Of a DNA stretch of 64,000 bases, positions 35,243 to 43,469 are shown piece by piece. The first letter of the stretch is position 1. Each line of letters opens with the position of its first letter. The notes beneath the pieces were generated by a model. The model was not told where the DNA came from. It was given only the letters and a program-made list of their open reading frames with translations, and searched no databases. The translations under genes and the position numbers were made by a program. This DNA comes from Kitasatospora aureofaciens (lineage in GTDB: Bacteria; Actinomycetota; Actinomycetes; Streptomycetales; Streptomycetaceae): positions 186,001 to 250,000 of the forward strand of contig JODU01000017.1 of the NCBI GenBank assembly GCA_000720845.1, read 5' to 3'.

Positions 35243-36664
35243 ATGTCCGAAACGCCCGCTGTCTCACGCCGACTGCTCCTGGGCTCCGCCGCCGCCACCG
35301 GTGCCCTCGCGGCCGGGATCGGGGCCGCCGCCCCGTCCGCGTCGGCGGCCGAACAGGCGCCCCGCCGCAGGCCCGGCCAGAAGTCGATGACCGGCGTGCC
35401 CTTCGCCGCCCACAGAACCGTCCGCGTCGCGGTCATCGGCCTCGGCAACCGGGGCGGCGGCATGATCACCGGCTGGGCGGCCGTGCCCGGCTGCACCGTG
35501 ACCGCCGTCTGCGACATCCGCGCCGACCGGGCCCAGCGTGCCGCCGACCGCCTGGAGGGCAAGGGCCACCCGCGTCCCGCCGAGTACGGCGGCTCCGCCG
35601 ACTCCTACGCCCGGATGCTCCGCCGCGACGACATCGACCTCGTGTACGTCGCCACGCCCTGGGAGTTCCACTACGAGCACGGCCGGGCCGCGCTGCTCAG
35701 CGGCAGGCACGCCGTCGTGGAACTGCCCATCGCGACCGAGCTGCGCCAGCTGTGGGACCTCGTCGACACCTCCGAGCGCACCCGCAGGCACCTGCTCCTG
35801 TCCGAGAACTGCAACTACGGCCGCAACGAACTGGCCATGCTGAAGGCGGCGCACGACGGCCTGTTCGGAGACCTCACCAACGGCCACGGAGGCTACCTGC
35901 ACGACCTGCGCGAACTGCTCTTCTCGGACACCTACTACACCGACTCCTGGCGACGGCTGTGGCACACCCGCAGCACCGCCTCCTTCTACCCCATGCACGG
36001 GCTGGCCCCGATCGCGGCGGCCATGGACGTCAACCGCGGCGACCGCATGACCACCCTGCGCGCCACCGCGACGGCCCCGAAGGGGCTGGCCGACTACCGG
36101 GCCCGCTTCGTCCCACGGGACCACCCGTCCTGGAAGGAGACCTACATCAACGGTGACCTGGTCACCTGCATGATCGAAACGGCGAAGGGCAGGACGATCC
36201 GCGCGGAGCACGACGTGAGTTCGCCCCGGCCCTACAGCCGGATCAACACCCTCGCGGGCAGCCGGGGCATCGTCGAGGACTACGCCGGACCCGCCCCGAC
36301 CGGCGCCCGCATCTACGTGGAGCCGGACCACAGCGGCCACACCTGGCGCGACTTCGAGGGCTACCGCAAGGAGTACGACCACTGGCTGTGGCAGAAGGTC
36401 GGCGACGACGCCGCGAACAACGGCGGCCACGGCGGCATGGACTACGTCCTGCAGTGGCGCACGGTCCAGCTGATGCGCGCGGGTCTGGTACCGGACATCG
36501 ACGTCTACGACTCGGCCGCCTGGTGCTCGCCCGTCCCGCTCAGCGTCATGTCGCTGGCCAAGGGCGGCCGCCCCGTCGAGATCCCGGACTTCACCCGGGG
36601 CGCCTGGCGTGAGCGCAGGCCCGGTCTGGACTCGGCGCCCACCGACATGCCGCCCGTCGGCTGA
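35243..36664 (+). CDS. Tat-exported Gfo/Idh/MocA protein of GH109 type (alpha-N-acetylgalactosaminidase-like)
   Basis: A 473-residue protein. The twin-arginine signal SRRLLLGSAAATGALAAG (R9-R10) indicates export as a folded, cofactor-loaded enzyme. The Rossmann domain begins with RVAVIGLGNRGGGMITGW. GH109-like motifs follow: NYGRNELAMLKAA, GHGGYLHDLRELL, YPMHGLAPIAAAMDVN, and NGGHGGMDYVLQWR near the end. Characterised GH109 enzymes use NAD+ to remove alpha-linked GalNAc. ATG 35243 has AGGAG 11 bases upstream; an in-frame ATG at 35213 lacks one. It lies downstream of the GntR gene with a 165-bp gap, so it may be separately transcribed. A non-hydrolytic oxidoreductase is the alternative. Confidence 0.8.
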   Translation: MSETPAVSRRLLLGSAAATGALAAGIGAAAPSASAAEQAPRRRPGQKSMTGVPFAAHRTVRVAVIGLGNRGGGMITGWAAVPGCTVTAVCDIRADRAQRAADRLEGKGHPRPAEYGGSADSYARMLRRDDIDLVYVATPWEFHYEHGRAALLSGRHAVVELPIATELRQLWDLVDTSERTRRHLLLSENCNYGRNELAMLKAAHDGLFGDLTNGHGGYLHDLRELLFSDTYYTDSWRRLWHTRSTASFYPMHGLAPIAAAMDVNRGDRMTTLRATATAPKGLADYRARFVPRDHPSWKETYINGDLVTCMIETAKGRTIRAEHDVSSPRPYSRINTLAGSRGIVEDYAGPAPTGARIYVEPDHSGHTWRDFEGYRKEYDHWLWQKVGDDAANNGGHGGMDYVLQWRTVQLMRAGLVPDIDVYDSAAWCSPVPLSVMSLAKGGRPVEIPDFTRGAWRERRPGLDSAPTDMPPVG

Positions 36665-36715
36665 GCACGGCCCACGGGCACCACGCCCTGAGGGCGGTCG
36701 TCCCTCCGCGGCGGC

Positions 36716-37468
36716 CTACCGCGCCAGAACCTCCCGAGGGCCCATGACGATGACGGGCTCCTTGCCCGGGTCCAGGGCCGTCAGCAGCGCACGCATGTGC
36801 TCCTCGCTGAGGGACACGCAGGCGTTGGTCGGCCCGTCGTGGTCCACGTGGACCCAGACCCCGCCGCCCCTGTCCTCGCCCATGGGGCGGGTCTTGTCCA
36901 GCGGGGTGGTGCCCGGCACCCGGTTGTAGTCGATGGCGACCACGTAGTCGAAAGACCCCTCCAGGGGCTCACCCAGGTACCCGGTACCCGACACGGAGAA
37001 CTCCGGGTCCTCGTCATAGGGGAGCAGGGTGCCCGGGTCGGGCAGCCGGCCCCCGGCGTCACTGAGGCCGAAGACGCCGATGGGCGTGTGCAGGTCGCCC
37101 GCCTCGTGGTCGTCGGTCCAGCCCCGCAGGCCGTTGTGGGCGGGCCAGGGACCGGCGACCGCGCGCCAGCCCTCGGCCGGGTACTGCTCGTAGAGCACCA
37201 CCTGTGCGTCCGAGGAGTCCTCGGTCTCGCCGGTGACCACGAGGGCCTGCCGGGTGCCGTCCGGGAGGCGGTCCCGCATGACCGGCCCGACCCCGGGCAG
37301 CGGACGGGGGAAGGAGCGCGGGGGAGCGGGGCGCGGGGCCGCGGAACTCGCGGGTGCGTGCGCGTCCTGCGAGGAGACGCCCGCGGGCTCCCCGGTGCAG
37401 CCGGTGGCCAGCACGCCGGTGCACATGACAGCGCCGATCACCAGGGCCAGCGCTTTCCTGACGGTCAT
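36716..37468 (-). CDS. L,D-transpeptidase-like (YkuD) lipoprotein
   Basis: A 250-residue lipoprotein with lipobox cysteine C24 (VLATGC), a Pro/Ala spacer (about 30-60) and a YkuD catalytic domain (about 75-245). The conserved block is GGGVWVHVDHDGPTNACVSL, with a candidate catalytic Cys and upstream His. ATG 37468 has GGAG 6 bases before it. YkuD proteins make 3-3 cross-links in peptidoglycan or attach proteins to it. The segment before the Cys reads T-N-A-C rather than the usual S/T-x-G-C, so activity needs care. It is convergent with the GH109 gene. Confidence 0.82.
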   Translation of the reverse strand: MTVRKALALVIGAVMCTGVLATGCTGEPAGVSSQDAHAPASSAAPRPAPPRSFPRPLPGVGPVMRDRLPDGTRQALVVTGETEDSSDAQVVLYEQYPAEGWRAVAGPWPAHNGLRGWTDDHEAGDLHTPIGVFGLSDAGGRLPDPGTLLPYDEDPEFSVSGTGYLGEPLEGSFDYVVAIDYNRVPGTTPLDKTRPMGEDRGGGVWVHVDHDGPTNACVSLSEEHMRALLTALDPGKEPVIVMGPREVLAR

Positions 37469-37689
37469 ATCGATCTCCGACTCCGTGGGTGGACTCTTCA
37501 TAGCTAGACCACTTCAGGAACCGGGGTGTGCGGCCGCCTCGCCGTCTCCCCCGGATGGCGCAGCGGCGGGCCGCGCGGCGGGGACCGAGGCCGCGTGTCG
37601 GCAACAAGGTTCGTGCTCACACCCCTTACTCACTGGTGGGGCTCGGACATGCCGTGTAGCGTCAGCAGCAGATGTCGTGGTTCGCCCAG

Positions 37690-37782
37690 ACCGCCCGCGC
37701 CGGAGTGCGGGCGGTTTGCTGTGCAATGCCGGAGGACCAGGACGACCACCTCCGGGTTCGCGCGGTGCGGATCCGATATCGG
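37690..37782 (+). promoter_or_regulatory. Structured 5' leader of the cold-shock gene
   Basis: Three hairpin elements precede the cold-shock ATG: a 9-bp stem (37690-37698 with 37707-37715, 8-nt loop, followed by T-rich sequence), a 7-bp stem (37729-37735 with 37749-37755, 13-nt loop) and the perfect palindrome CCGATATCGG (37773-37782) adjoining the GAAAGG ribosome site. The gap 37469-37798 (330 bp) holds no other gene. The layout fits a temperature-responsive leader, though a transcription attenuator is possible. Confidence 0.5.
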
Positions 37783-37798
37783 CTGAAAGGCAAAAGGC

Positions 37799-38002
37799 AT
37801 GGCCAGCGGAACCGTCAAGTGGTTCAACTCTGAAAAGGGCTTCGGCTTCATCGCGCAGGACGGCGGCGGCCCCGACGTCTTCGCGCACTACTCCAACATC
37901 AACGCGACGGGCTACCGCGAGCTGCAGGAAGGCCAGGCCGTCACCTTCGACATCACCCAGGGCCAGAAGGGCCCGCAGGCGGAGAACATCACCCCCGCCT
38001 GA
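37799..38002 (+). CDS. Cold-shock protein (CspA family)
   Basis: A 67-residue single cold-shock domain. It starts MASGTVKWFNSEKGFGFI and includes RNP1 (KGFGFIAQD) and RNP2 (DVFAHY). These residues stack on single-stranded RNA or DNA; the protein acts as an RNA chaperone. The size matches the family. It has its own structured leader and a very strong downstream hairpin, so it is monocistronic. It is divergent from the L,D-transpeptidase gene. Confidence 0.97.
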   Translation: MASGTVKWFNSEKGFGFIAQDGGGPDVFAHYSNINATGYRELQEGQAVTFDITQGQKGPQAENITPA

Positions 38003-38018
38003 TCGGGAGATCGCCGAG

Positions 38019-38064
38019 CAGGGCGGGGTCCTGGGGAACGCTCGTTCCCCGGGACCCCGCCCTG
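38019..38064 (+). terminator. Strong terminator of the cold-shock gene
   Basis: A 21-bp stem (38019-38039 with 38044-38064) with one T-G wobble and a 4-nt loop (GCTC), beginning 17 bp after the cold-shock stop and lying between it and the convergent alpha/beta hydrolase gene. Confidence 0.85.
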
Positions 38065-38112
38065 TGGCATGTCGTCCCGCGAGGGACGGGCGACGCGCGG
38101 GACGGGCGGCCG

Positions 38113-38946
38113 TCAGCGAACGCCGCGGAAGAAGTCGAGCAGGGCGGCCGTCAGCTCGGCGGGCGCGTCCTCCTGGACCAGATGGCCCGCGTGGGCGATC
38201 GGCTCCCACCGGGCACCGGGGACGAGACCGGCCAGTTCGCGGCCCTTGGCCACGGGGATCCAGGCGTCCTCCTCGCCCCAGCAGATCAGCGTCGGGACGT
38301 CGATCCCCGCGTACCGGTCCTGGATCTCGTCCGTGTACCGCTGGTCCGCCTGGGCGATCTGCCGGTAGAAGGCCGGCCGCCCCGTTTCGCCGAGCCAGGG
38401 TTCGACCAGCCGGTCCAGGACCGCCGGGTGCAGTCCCGGGCCGCCGGTGGAGCCGACGTACTCGCGCACCAGCGCCCGGTGCAGCGCCTCGGGCAGCTGC
38501 TCGAAGACCTCGGCGTGCTCGCGGACGAGCCGGAAGAACGGCGACCCCCAGGGCGCCAGCGCGACCGGGTCGACCAGGGCGAGCGCCCCGTACCGGGCGC
38601 CGTGCAGCAGATGCGCCCGCAGGGCGACGGCGCCGCCGAAGTCGTGCGCGGCCACGAGGGGCTCCGCCAGCCCCCAGTGGTCCAGCAGCCGGGCGAAGAC
38701 CTGGCCCTGCGCGGCCAGGGACACGTCCTGTCCGGCGCTCTTCTCCGACAGCCCGTAGCCGGGCATGTCCCAGACGAACACCTGATGGTGACGCCCCAGC
38801 GAGCGGGCCACCGCGCGCCAGACGTACGAGGAGAACGGCGTGCCGTGCAGCAGCACCAGCGGGCGCCCGTCCGGGGCGCCCAGCCGGTTCCAGCGGACGG
38901 TGCCCGAGGCGCCGGCGAACGACTCGGGCAACGGCCATGCGGACAT
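38113..38946 (-). CDS. Alpha/beta hydrolase with Asp nucleophile (haloalkane dehalogenase/epoxide hydrolase-like)
   Basis: A 277-residue cytosolic alpha/beta-hydrolase. The oxyanion motif is LLHGTPFSSYVW; the nucleophile elbow reads AAHDFGGAVAL with D102 in the place used by Ser in esterases; the acid region is PTLICWGEEDAWIP and the catalytic His is in IAHAGHLVQED. An Asp nucleophile is characteristic of haloalkane dehalogenases and epoxide hydrolases, and a Trp next to the oxyanion hole is compatible with either. The substrate is unknown. ATG 38946 is preceded by GAGAGG. It is 43 bp downstream of the methyltransferase on the same strand, so the two may be co-transcribed. Confidence 0.85.
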   Translation of the reverse strand: MSAWPLPESFAGASGTVRWNRLGAPDGRPLVLLHGTPFSSYVWRAVARSLGRHHQVFVWDMPGYGLSEKSAGQDVSLAAQGQVFARLLDHWGLAEPLVAAHDFGGAVALRAHLLHGARYGALALVDPVALAPWGSPFFRLVREHAEVFEQLPEALHRALVREYVGSTGGPGLHPAVLDRLVEPWLGETGRPAFYRQIAQADQRYTDEIQDRYAGIDVPTLICWGEEDAWIPVAKGRELAGLVPGARWEPIAHAGHLVQEDAPAELTAALLDFFRGVR

Positions 38947-38989
38947 GGTGCGGGTTCCTCTCGGTCCGGCGCGGGTCAGGTCGTCCGCG

Positions 38990-39805
38990 TCAGGGCTTGC
39001 GCGCGAGTCCGCCGTGTTCGCCGATCGGCTTGGCGTCGTCGGCGTCCGCGTCCGGACGCCACTGGGTCACCGGGACGACGCCCGGCTCCACCAGCTCCAG
39101 CCCGTCGAAGAACGCGGCGATCTGGTCGACGGTGCGCAGGATGTACGGCGCGGCACCGCTCTCGTTGTAGGCGTCCTGGGCCCGGTCGAACTCCGGGTCG
39201 ATACCGCGCGAGCCGTCGTTGATCGAGAGGTAGCTGCCGGACGGCAGGGCGTCGACGAGCCGGGCGGCGACGGAACGCGCTCGGTCGTAGTCCGGGATGT
39301 GGCCCAGGATGTTGCTGAGGATCAGGGCGATGGGCTTGTCGAAGTCCAGCGTCTCGGCGGCCGCCGCGAGGACGGTGTCGGGGTCGAGTACGTCGGAGTC
39401 GATGTACGCGGTCGCTCCCTCGGGGGTGGAGTACAGCAGCGCGCGGGCGTGGGCCAGGACCATCGGGTCGTTGTCGACGTAGACGATCCGGCTCTCGGGC
39501 GCGATGCGCTGGGCGACCTCGTGGGTGTTGTCGGCGGTCGGCAGACCGGTGCCGATGTCGAGGAACTGCCGGATGCCCGCCTCGGCGACCAGGTGGGTGA
39601 TGTTGCGGCGCAGGAACGCGCGGCTGCTGCGGGCGACGGTGACGATGCCGGGGAAGACGGCGGTGTAGGCGTCCCCGGCCTGCTCGTCGACCGGGTAGTT
39701 GTCCTTCCCGCCGAGCCAGTAGTTCCAGATCCGGGCCGAGTGCGGCACGGACGTGTCGATCTTCTGCTGCGCGGCGTGGCCGGGAGTCGTCGAGGGGTCG
39801 CTCAT
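38990..39805 (-). CDS. SAM-dependent methyltransferase of the actinobacterial DUF574 family
   Basis: A 271-residue protein. Family signatures include PHSARIWNYWLGGKDNYPVD, the SAM-binding loop FLDIGTGLPTADNTHEVAQ, VYVDNDPMVLAHARALL and ILGHIPD. I chose ATG 39805 because the conserved sequence starts there. These proteins are numerous in Streptomyces, often near conservon or regulatory genes. Their natural substrates are mostly unknown. The gene has an upstream gap of 139 bp to the SMP-30 gene, which ends in a strong hairpin, and it may form an operon with the downstream hydrolase. Confidence 0.92.
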   Translation of the reverse strand: MSDPSTTPGHAAQQKIDTSVPHSARIWNYWLGGKDNYPVDEQAGDAYTAVFPGIVTVARSSRAFLRRNITHLVAEAGIRQFLDIGTGLPTADNTHEVAQRIAPESRIVYVDNDPMVLAHARALLYSTPEGATAYIDSDVLDPDTVLAAAAETLDFDKPIALILSNILGHIPDYDRARSVAARLVDALPSGSYLSINDGSRGIDPEFDRAQDAYNESGAAPYILRTVDQIAAFFDGLELVEPGVVPVTQWRPDADADDAKPIGEHGGLARKP

Positions 39806-39926
39806 GGGTGCGGTCCGTCTTTCAGCCGAGGCGTGGGTGCTTGACCACAACCTACGTCGCAACGGCCCCTTTCTGTACACCGGTTGGCTGACGGACGCCG
39901 ACGGGCCCGGCCGGGGCCGGGGTGCC

Positions 39927-39972
39927 GTCGGTGACGGGCGCCCCTCAGACGCGCGGCGCGCCCGTCACCGAC
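39927..39972 (-). terminator. Perfect hairpin overlapping the SMP-30 stop codon
   Basis: A perfect 15-bp stem (39927-39941 with 39958-39972) with a 16-nt loop. The right arm encodes the last codons of SMP-30, and its stop codon (39945-39947) sits in the loop, so termination structure and coding end overlap. Confidence 0.7.
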
Positions 39973-40853
39973 ATCACCAGTGAGTACAGGGACGTGGTGG
40001 CCGTGATGAACAGACGGTTGTCCTTCGGACCGCCGAAGGTGATGTTCGAGACGGGCTCGGGCACGCGGAGACGGCCGATGAGCGTGCCGTCGGGGTCGTA
40101 GCAGTGGACGCCGTCGTGCAGTGCGGCGGCCCACAGGCGGCCCTCGTCGTCGAAGCGGATGTTGTCGAAGTGCACGTCCCCCCGGCCCTCGGCGAAGACC
40201 CTCCGGCCGGACAGGGTGCCGTCCTCCCGGACGTCGAACGCGTGGATCCGGGCGGCCCGCGAGTCGGAGACGAACAGCCGCCGCTCGTCGGGGGAGAGGA
40301 TCACGCCGTTGGGCCCGTCGAACCCGTCGGCGGCGAGGTGTACGTCCCCGGACACCGGGTCGATCCGGTACACGTTGCACGCGCCGATCTCGGACTCGGC
40401 ACGATGGCCCTCGTAGTCGCTGGTGATGCCGAAGTCCGGGTCGGAGAACCAGATGGTGCCGTCCGAGCGGACGACGGAGTCGTTCGGACTGTTGAGCCGC
40501 CTGCCGTCGAAGCGCTCGGCGAGGACGGTCACCGTCCCGTCGGGTTCGGTGCGGGTGACTCGCCGGTTTCCCTGCTCGCAGGTGACCAGGCGGCCCCGCC
40601 GGTCGAGGGTGTTGCCGTTGCTGTGGCCCGCCGGAGTGCGGAAGACGCCGACCGAGCCGGTGGCCTCGTCCCAGCGCAGGATGCGGTCGTTGGGGATGTC
40701 GCTCCAGATCAGCTGGCGCCAGGCGGGTAGGTACAGCGGGCCCTCGGCCCAGCGGCAGCCGTCGTACAGGACCTCCAGCCTGCTGTCTCCGTTCGCACAG
40801 CGTCCGATGCGGAAGCGGTCGTCCAGGATCTCGTACGGGCCGTCGGTGGACAT
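39945..40853 (-). CDS. SMP-30/gluconolactonase-family protein
   Basis: A 302-residue six-bladed beta-propeller. Metal-site motifs are visible: E in CRWAEGPLYLP, N in SPNDSVVRSDGTIWFSDP, and DGPNGVILSPDERRLFVSDS with the usual Asn/Asp ligands. Family members hydrolyse aldonolactones such as gluconolactone. There is no signal peptide. ATG 40853 is preceded by GAGAGG. It lies 114 bp downstream of a TetR gene on the same strand, which probably regulates it. Confidence 0.9.
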   Translation of the reverse strand: MSTDGPYEILDDRFRIGRCANGDSRLEVLYDGCRWAEGPLYLPAWRQLIWSDIPNDRILRWDEATGSVGVFRTPAGHSNGNTLDRRGRLVTCEQGNRRVTRTEPDGTVTVLAERFDGRRLNSPNDSVVRSDGTIWFSDPDFGITSDYEGHRAESEIGACNVYRIDPVSGDVHLAADGFDGPNGVILSPDERRLFVSDSRAARIHAFDVREDGTLSGRRVFAEGRGDVHFDNIRFDDEGRLWAAALHDGVHCYDPDGTLIGRLRVPEPVSNITFGGPKDNRLFITATTSLYSLVMSVTGAPRV

Positions 40854-40967
40854 GGTGTCCTCTCAGCGCGGGTGATCAGTACCTCGTTCAACGTAGCCCG
40901 GGAGCTGCGCGAACAGCACGTCAACGGTGGTAAAGGAGATCTTCTTCGAACGGCCGTCGGGCGCCGG

Positions 40968-41549
40968 CTAGAGAGCCGGCGGCCCGGACCGTTCGGACAG
41001 GGCGCGCAGCACGTCGAAGCACTCGGTGAGCAGCGGTCGCAGAGCCGGCTTCCGCTCCTCGTCGATCCAGCGGCCGAAGGCGACCTTGAGTACGGCGATC
41101 GCCGCCTCGGCGGCCAGCCGCGCCGTCAGCTCGTCCACGCCGCGCTCACGCAGCGCGCCGGTGAGCGCGCCGGACAGGGACGCGAGCTTGGTCAGCTCCC
41201 TCTCCCGCAGCTCCGCGTTGGCGTCGATGACGCCCTGCCGCAGGCGGACCAGATCGCCGCGCTCCTCGAAGGCGCCCGCCGCGGCGCCGAGGGCCGCGGC
41301 CACCGCCTCCATCGGCGTCGCCGTCGGAGGTGCCGCGGCGACGGCGCCCACGCACAGCTCCTCCAGCCGGCCGGAACCGCCGAAGAGGACCTCGCGCTTG
41401 TCCGCGAAGTGCCGGAAGAACGTCCGTTCCGTCAGGCCCGCACGCTTGGTGATCTCGGCCACGGGGGTCTGCTCGTAGCCGCGCTCCACGTACAGCTCCA
41501 GCGCCGCCTGCTCCAGGCGGCCGCGCGCGTTCGGCTCCCATCGACCCAT
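40968..41549 (-). CDS. TetR-family transcriptional regulator
   Basis: A 193-residue repressor. The N-terminal helix-turn-helix is at about 10-55 (ALELYVERGYEQTPVAEITKR, LTERTFFRHFADKREVL). The remaining helical domain should bind an unknown ligand. It sits 30 bp after the YncE-like lipoprotein gene and 114 bp before SMP-30, all on the minus strand, so these could be one transcript. No perfect palindrome stands out in the adjoining gaps. Confidence 0.93.
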   Translation of the reverse strand: MGRWEPNARGRLEQAALELYVERGYEQTPVAEITKRAGLTERTFFRHFADKREVLFGGSGRLEELCVGAVAAAPPTATPMEAVAAALGAAAGAFEERGDLVRLRQGVIDANAELRERELTKLASLSGALTGALRERGVDELTARLAAEAAIAVLKVAFGRWIDEERKPALRPLLTECFDVLRALSERSGPPAL

Positions 41550-41579
41550 GCCGCGGAGTCTACGCGAGGGCAGGCACTG

Positions 41580-42734
41580 TCATGCCGGACGAGGCGGCCC
41601 CTGGCCGTCGCCGAGGACCGCGACGGCCAGGGGCCGCTCGCCCACCGGCAGCCGGGTCACCCGGCCGGTGCCGACCTCGACGACGCTCAGGCCGTTCCAG
41701 TAGCCGTCGCGGGTGAAGCCGCCCGAGACGTAGGCGGTGCCGCCGTCGGCGGAGAGGGCGACGGTCTCGTGCGGGCCGTCCAGGGGGATGATCCGTTCGT
41801 CGCCGTCGGGCGTGCGGACGGTCAGGGACGGGCCGTCGTCCTCGTCCGGGTCGATCGGGCCGGTACCCACCACGTAGAGCGTGCCGTCGGTGCCCGCCGT
41901 GACGCCGTGCTGGTGGGTGTCGGCGGTCATGTCCTCGATGTCGACGCGCCCGGTGCCGGGGTCGACCACCGCCAGGCGCTCGCCCTCGAAGGGCAGCAGC
42001 AGGGCTCCGTCGGAGGGGCGTACGGCGGTGTAGTGCGGCTTGAGCCAGGAGTCGAGGCCGCCCTCCGTGCCGTACGGGGCGACCTCGATGCGGCGGGTCG
42101 TCCAGGCGTCGGTGTCGACGACGCTCACGTCGAACGAGTCGTGGTTGGTCGCGTAGACCTGCCGCCCGTCACGCGAGACGTCGACGTCGAAGGGGCGGCG
42201 GCCGACCGGCACGACCCGCGTCACCTGCCGCCGCCCGGTGTCGACCACCTCCAGCGTGCCGTTGCCGCCGGGGACGTTGACTCCGACGTAGAGGCGGCGG
42301 CCGTCGGGGGACAGGGCGATGCCCATGCCGCCGCCCCGGTACTCGCCCGTCGTCACGGGTCCCGTGTCCGTCCGGTAGGGGATGAGGGCGGTGCGCTCGC
42401 GGGTGCGGGTGTCCACGGCGGCCACGCCTTCCGCGGTCGCCACCCACGCCGTGCCGTCCTCGCCCAGGGCGATCCCGTACGGCGCCGTCCCGACCCGTAC
42501 CGAGCCCAGGTCGGCCGCATCGCCCCGCCCGGCGGGGTCGACGAAGGTGACGGTGTCGGCGCCGAAGTCCGTGACCAGCAGGGTGCCTTCCGGAGTGCGC
42601 GGTGCTGTGGTGGAGGGCGGGGTGGGCGCCGGGGACACGGACCTGTCGCCGCCTCCGTCCGACGCGCATCCCGCCAGCGTCGCGGTGAGGGCGGCCAGGG
42701 CGGCGAGGCGGCCCGCGAGGGAACGCCGGTTCAC
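41580..42734 (-). CDS. YncE-like beta-propeller lipoprotein
   Basis: A 384-residue surface lipoprotein with lipobox cysteine C23 (TATLAGC) and a Ser/Pro/Thr linker. The rest is a seven-bladed YVTN-type propeller (TLLVTDFGADTVTFVDPAG, PYGIALGEDGTAWVATAEG, VDVSRDGRQVYATNHDSFDV, HETVALSADGGTAYVSGG). Such domains bind ligands or other proteins rather than catalyse. The GTG start overlaps the ankyrin gene stop (GTGA at 42731-42734), so the two are translationally coupled; this implies they function together, one inside and one outside the cell. Confidence 0.87.
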   Translation of the reverse strand: MNRRSLAGRLAALAALTATLAGCASDGGGDRSVSPAPTPPSTTAPRTPEGTLLVTDFGADTVTFVDPAGRGDAADLGSVRVGTAPYGIALGEDGTAWVATAEGVAAVDTRTRERTALIPYRTDTGPVTTGEYRGGGMGIALSPDGRRLYVGVNVPGGNGTLEVVDTGRRQVTRVVPVGRRPFDVDVSRDGRQVYATNHDSFDVSVVDTDAWTTRRIEVAPYGTEGGLDSWLKPHYTAVRPSDGALLLPFEGERLAVVDPGTGRVDIEDMTADTHQHGVTAGTDGTLYVVGTGPIDPDEDDGPSLTVRTPDGDERIIPLDGPHETVALSADGGTAYVSGGFTRDGYWNGLSVVEVGTGRVTRLPVGERPLAVAVLGDGQGPPRPA

Positions 42735-43366
42735 CGCCGGCCACCCTCCGCGCGTGACTCGGCCCGGCGCAGCAGGTCCGCGATGGCCACGAAGCCCCTG
42801 CGCTCGGCATGGGCACGGGCCGTGAGACCGTCGCCGTCCGGCAGCGAGGGGTCGGCGCCCGCGGCGAGCAGGGCGGCCACGACGTCCAGGTACGTACGGT
42901 CGCCGTCGCCGAGGACGACCGCTTCGAGGAGCGCCGTCCAGCCGAGCCGATTGACGTGGTCGACGTCGATGTCCGTCTCGGCGAGCACCGCCCGCACGTA
43001 GGCCACGTGGCCCCGTTCGCTCGCCGGGATCACCGAGACGCCGCCGAAGCGGTTGGTGAGCGTGAGGTCCGGACCGCCGGGCAGCAGCGCCCGCATCATC
43101 GCGACGCTGCCCGTGACCCCGGTGACCAGCCACGCGCTGTCGTCCCGCGCGTCCTGCGCGTTGACGTCCGCGCCGGCCGCGACCAGGACCTCGGCGACCG
43201 CGACCCGGTCGGCCAGGGCCGCCCGCAGCAGCGGCGTGCGGCCCTGTTCGTCGCGCAGCTCCCGGTCGGCACCGGCCCGCAGCGCCGCCCGGGCGGCGTC
43301 GGCGTCACCGCGGCGAACGGCGTCCGACAGGGCGAGGTCGGCGGGGGTGGGTGGCTTGGCGGTCAT
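42731..43366 (-). CDS. Ankyrin-repeat protein
   Basis: A 211-residue cytosolic protein with about five ankyrin repeats (residues about 10-200). Examples are DAARAALRAGADRELRDEQG, RTPLLRAALADRVAVAEVLV, AAGADVNAQDARDD and ALLAAGADPSLPDGDG. I chose ATG 43366, which has GGAG 10 bases upstream; the frame extends further into the GC-rich repeat tract but that part is not coding-like. It is coupled to the YncE-like lipoprotein. Ankyrin proteins mediate protein-protein contacts; the partner is unknown. Confidence 0.88.
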   Translation of the reverse strand: MTAKPPTPADLALSDAVRRGDADAARAALRAGADRELRDEQGRTPLLRAALADRVAVAEVLVAAGADVNAQDARDDSAWLVTGVTGSVAMMRALLPGGPDLTLTNRFGGVSVIPASERGHVAYVRAVLAETDIDVDHVNRLGWTALLEAVVLGDGDRTYLDVVAALLAAGADPSLPDGDGLTARAHAERRGFVAIADLLRRAESRAEGGRR

Positions 43367-43469
43367 GGTGGGACAGCTCCGCGGTGTCGGGGACGTATGC
43401 CTCCAGCTTGGGCCCGCGGAGCAACCACGCGGGTCGACGCACCGGCTCCTTCCCCCCGGCCGGACGGAC

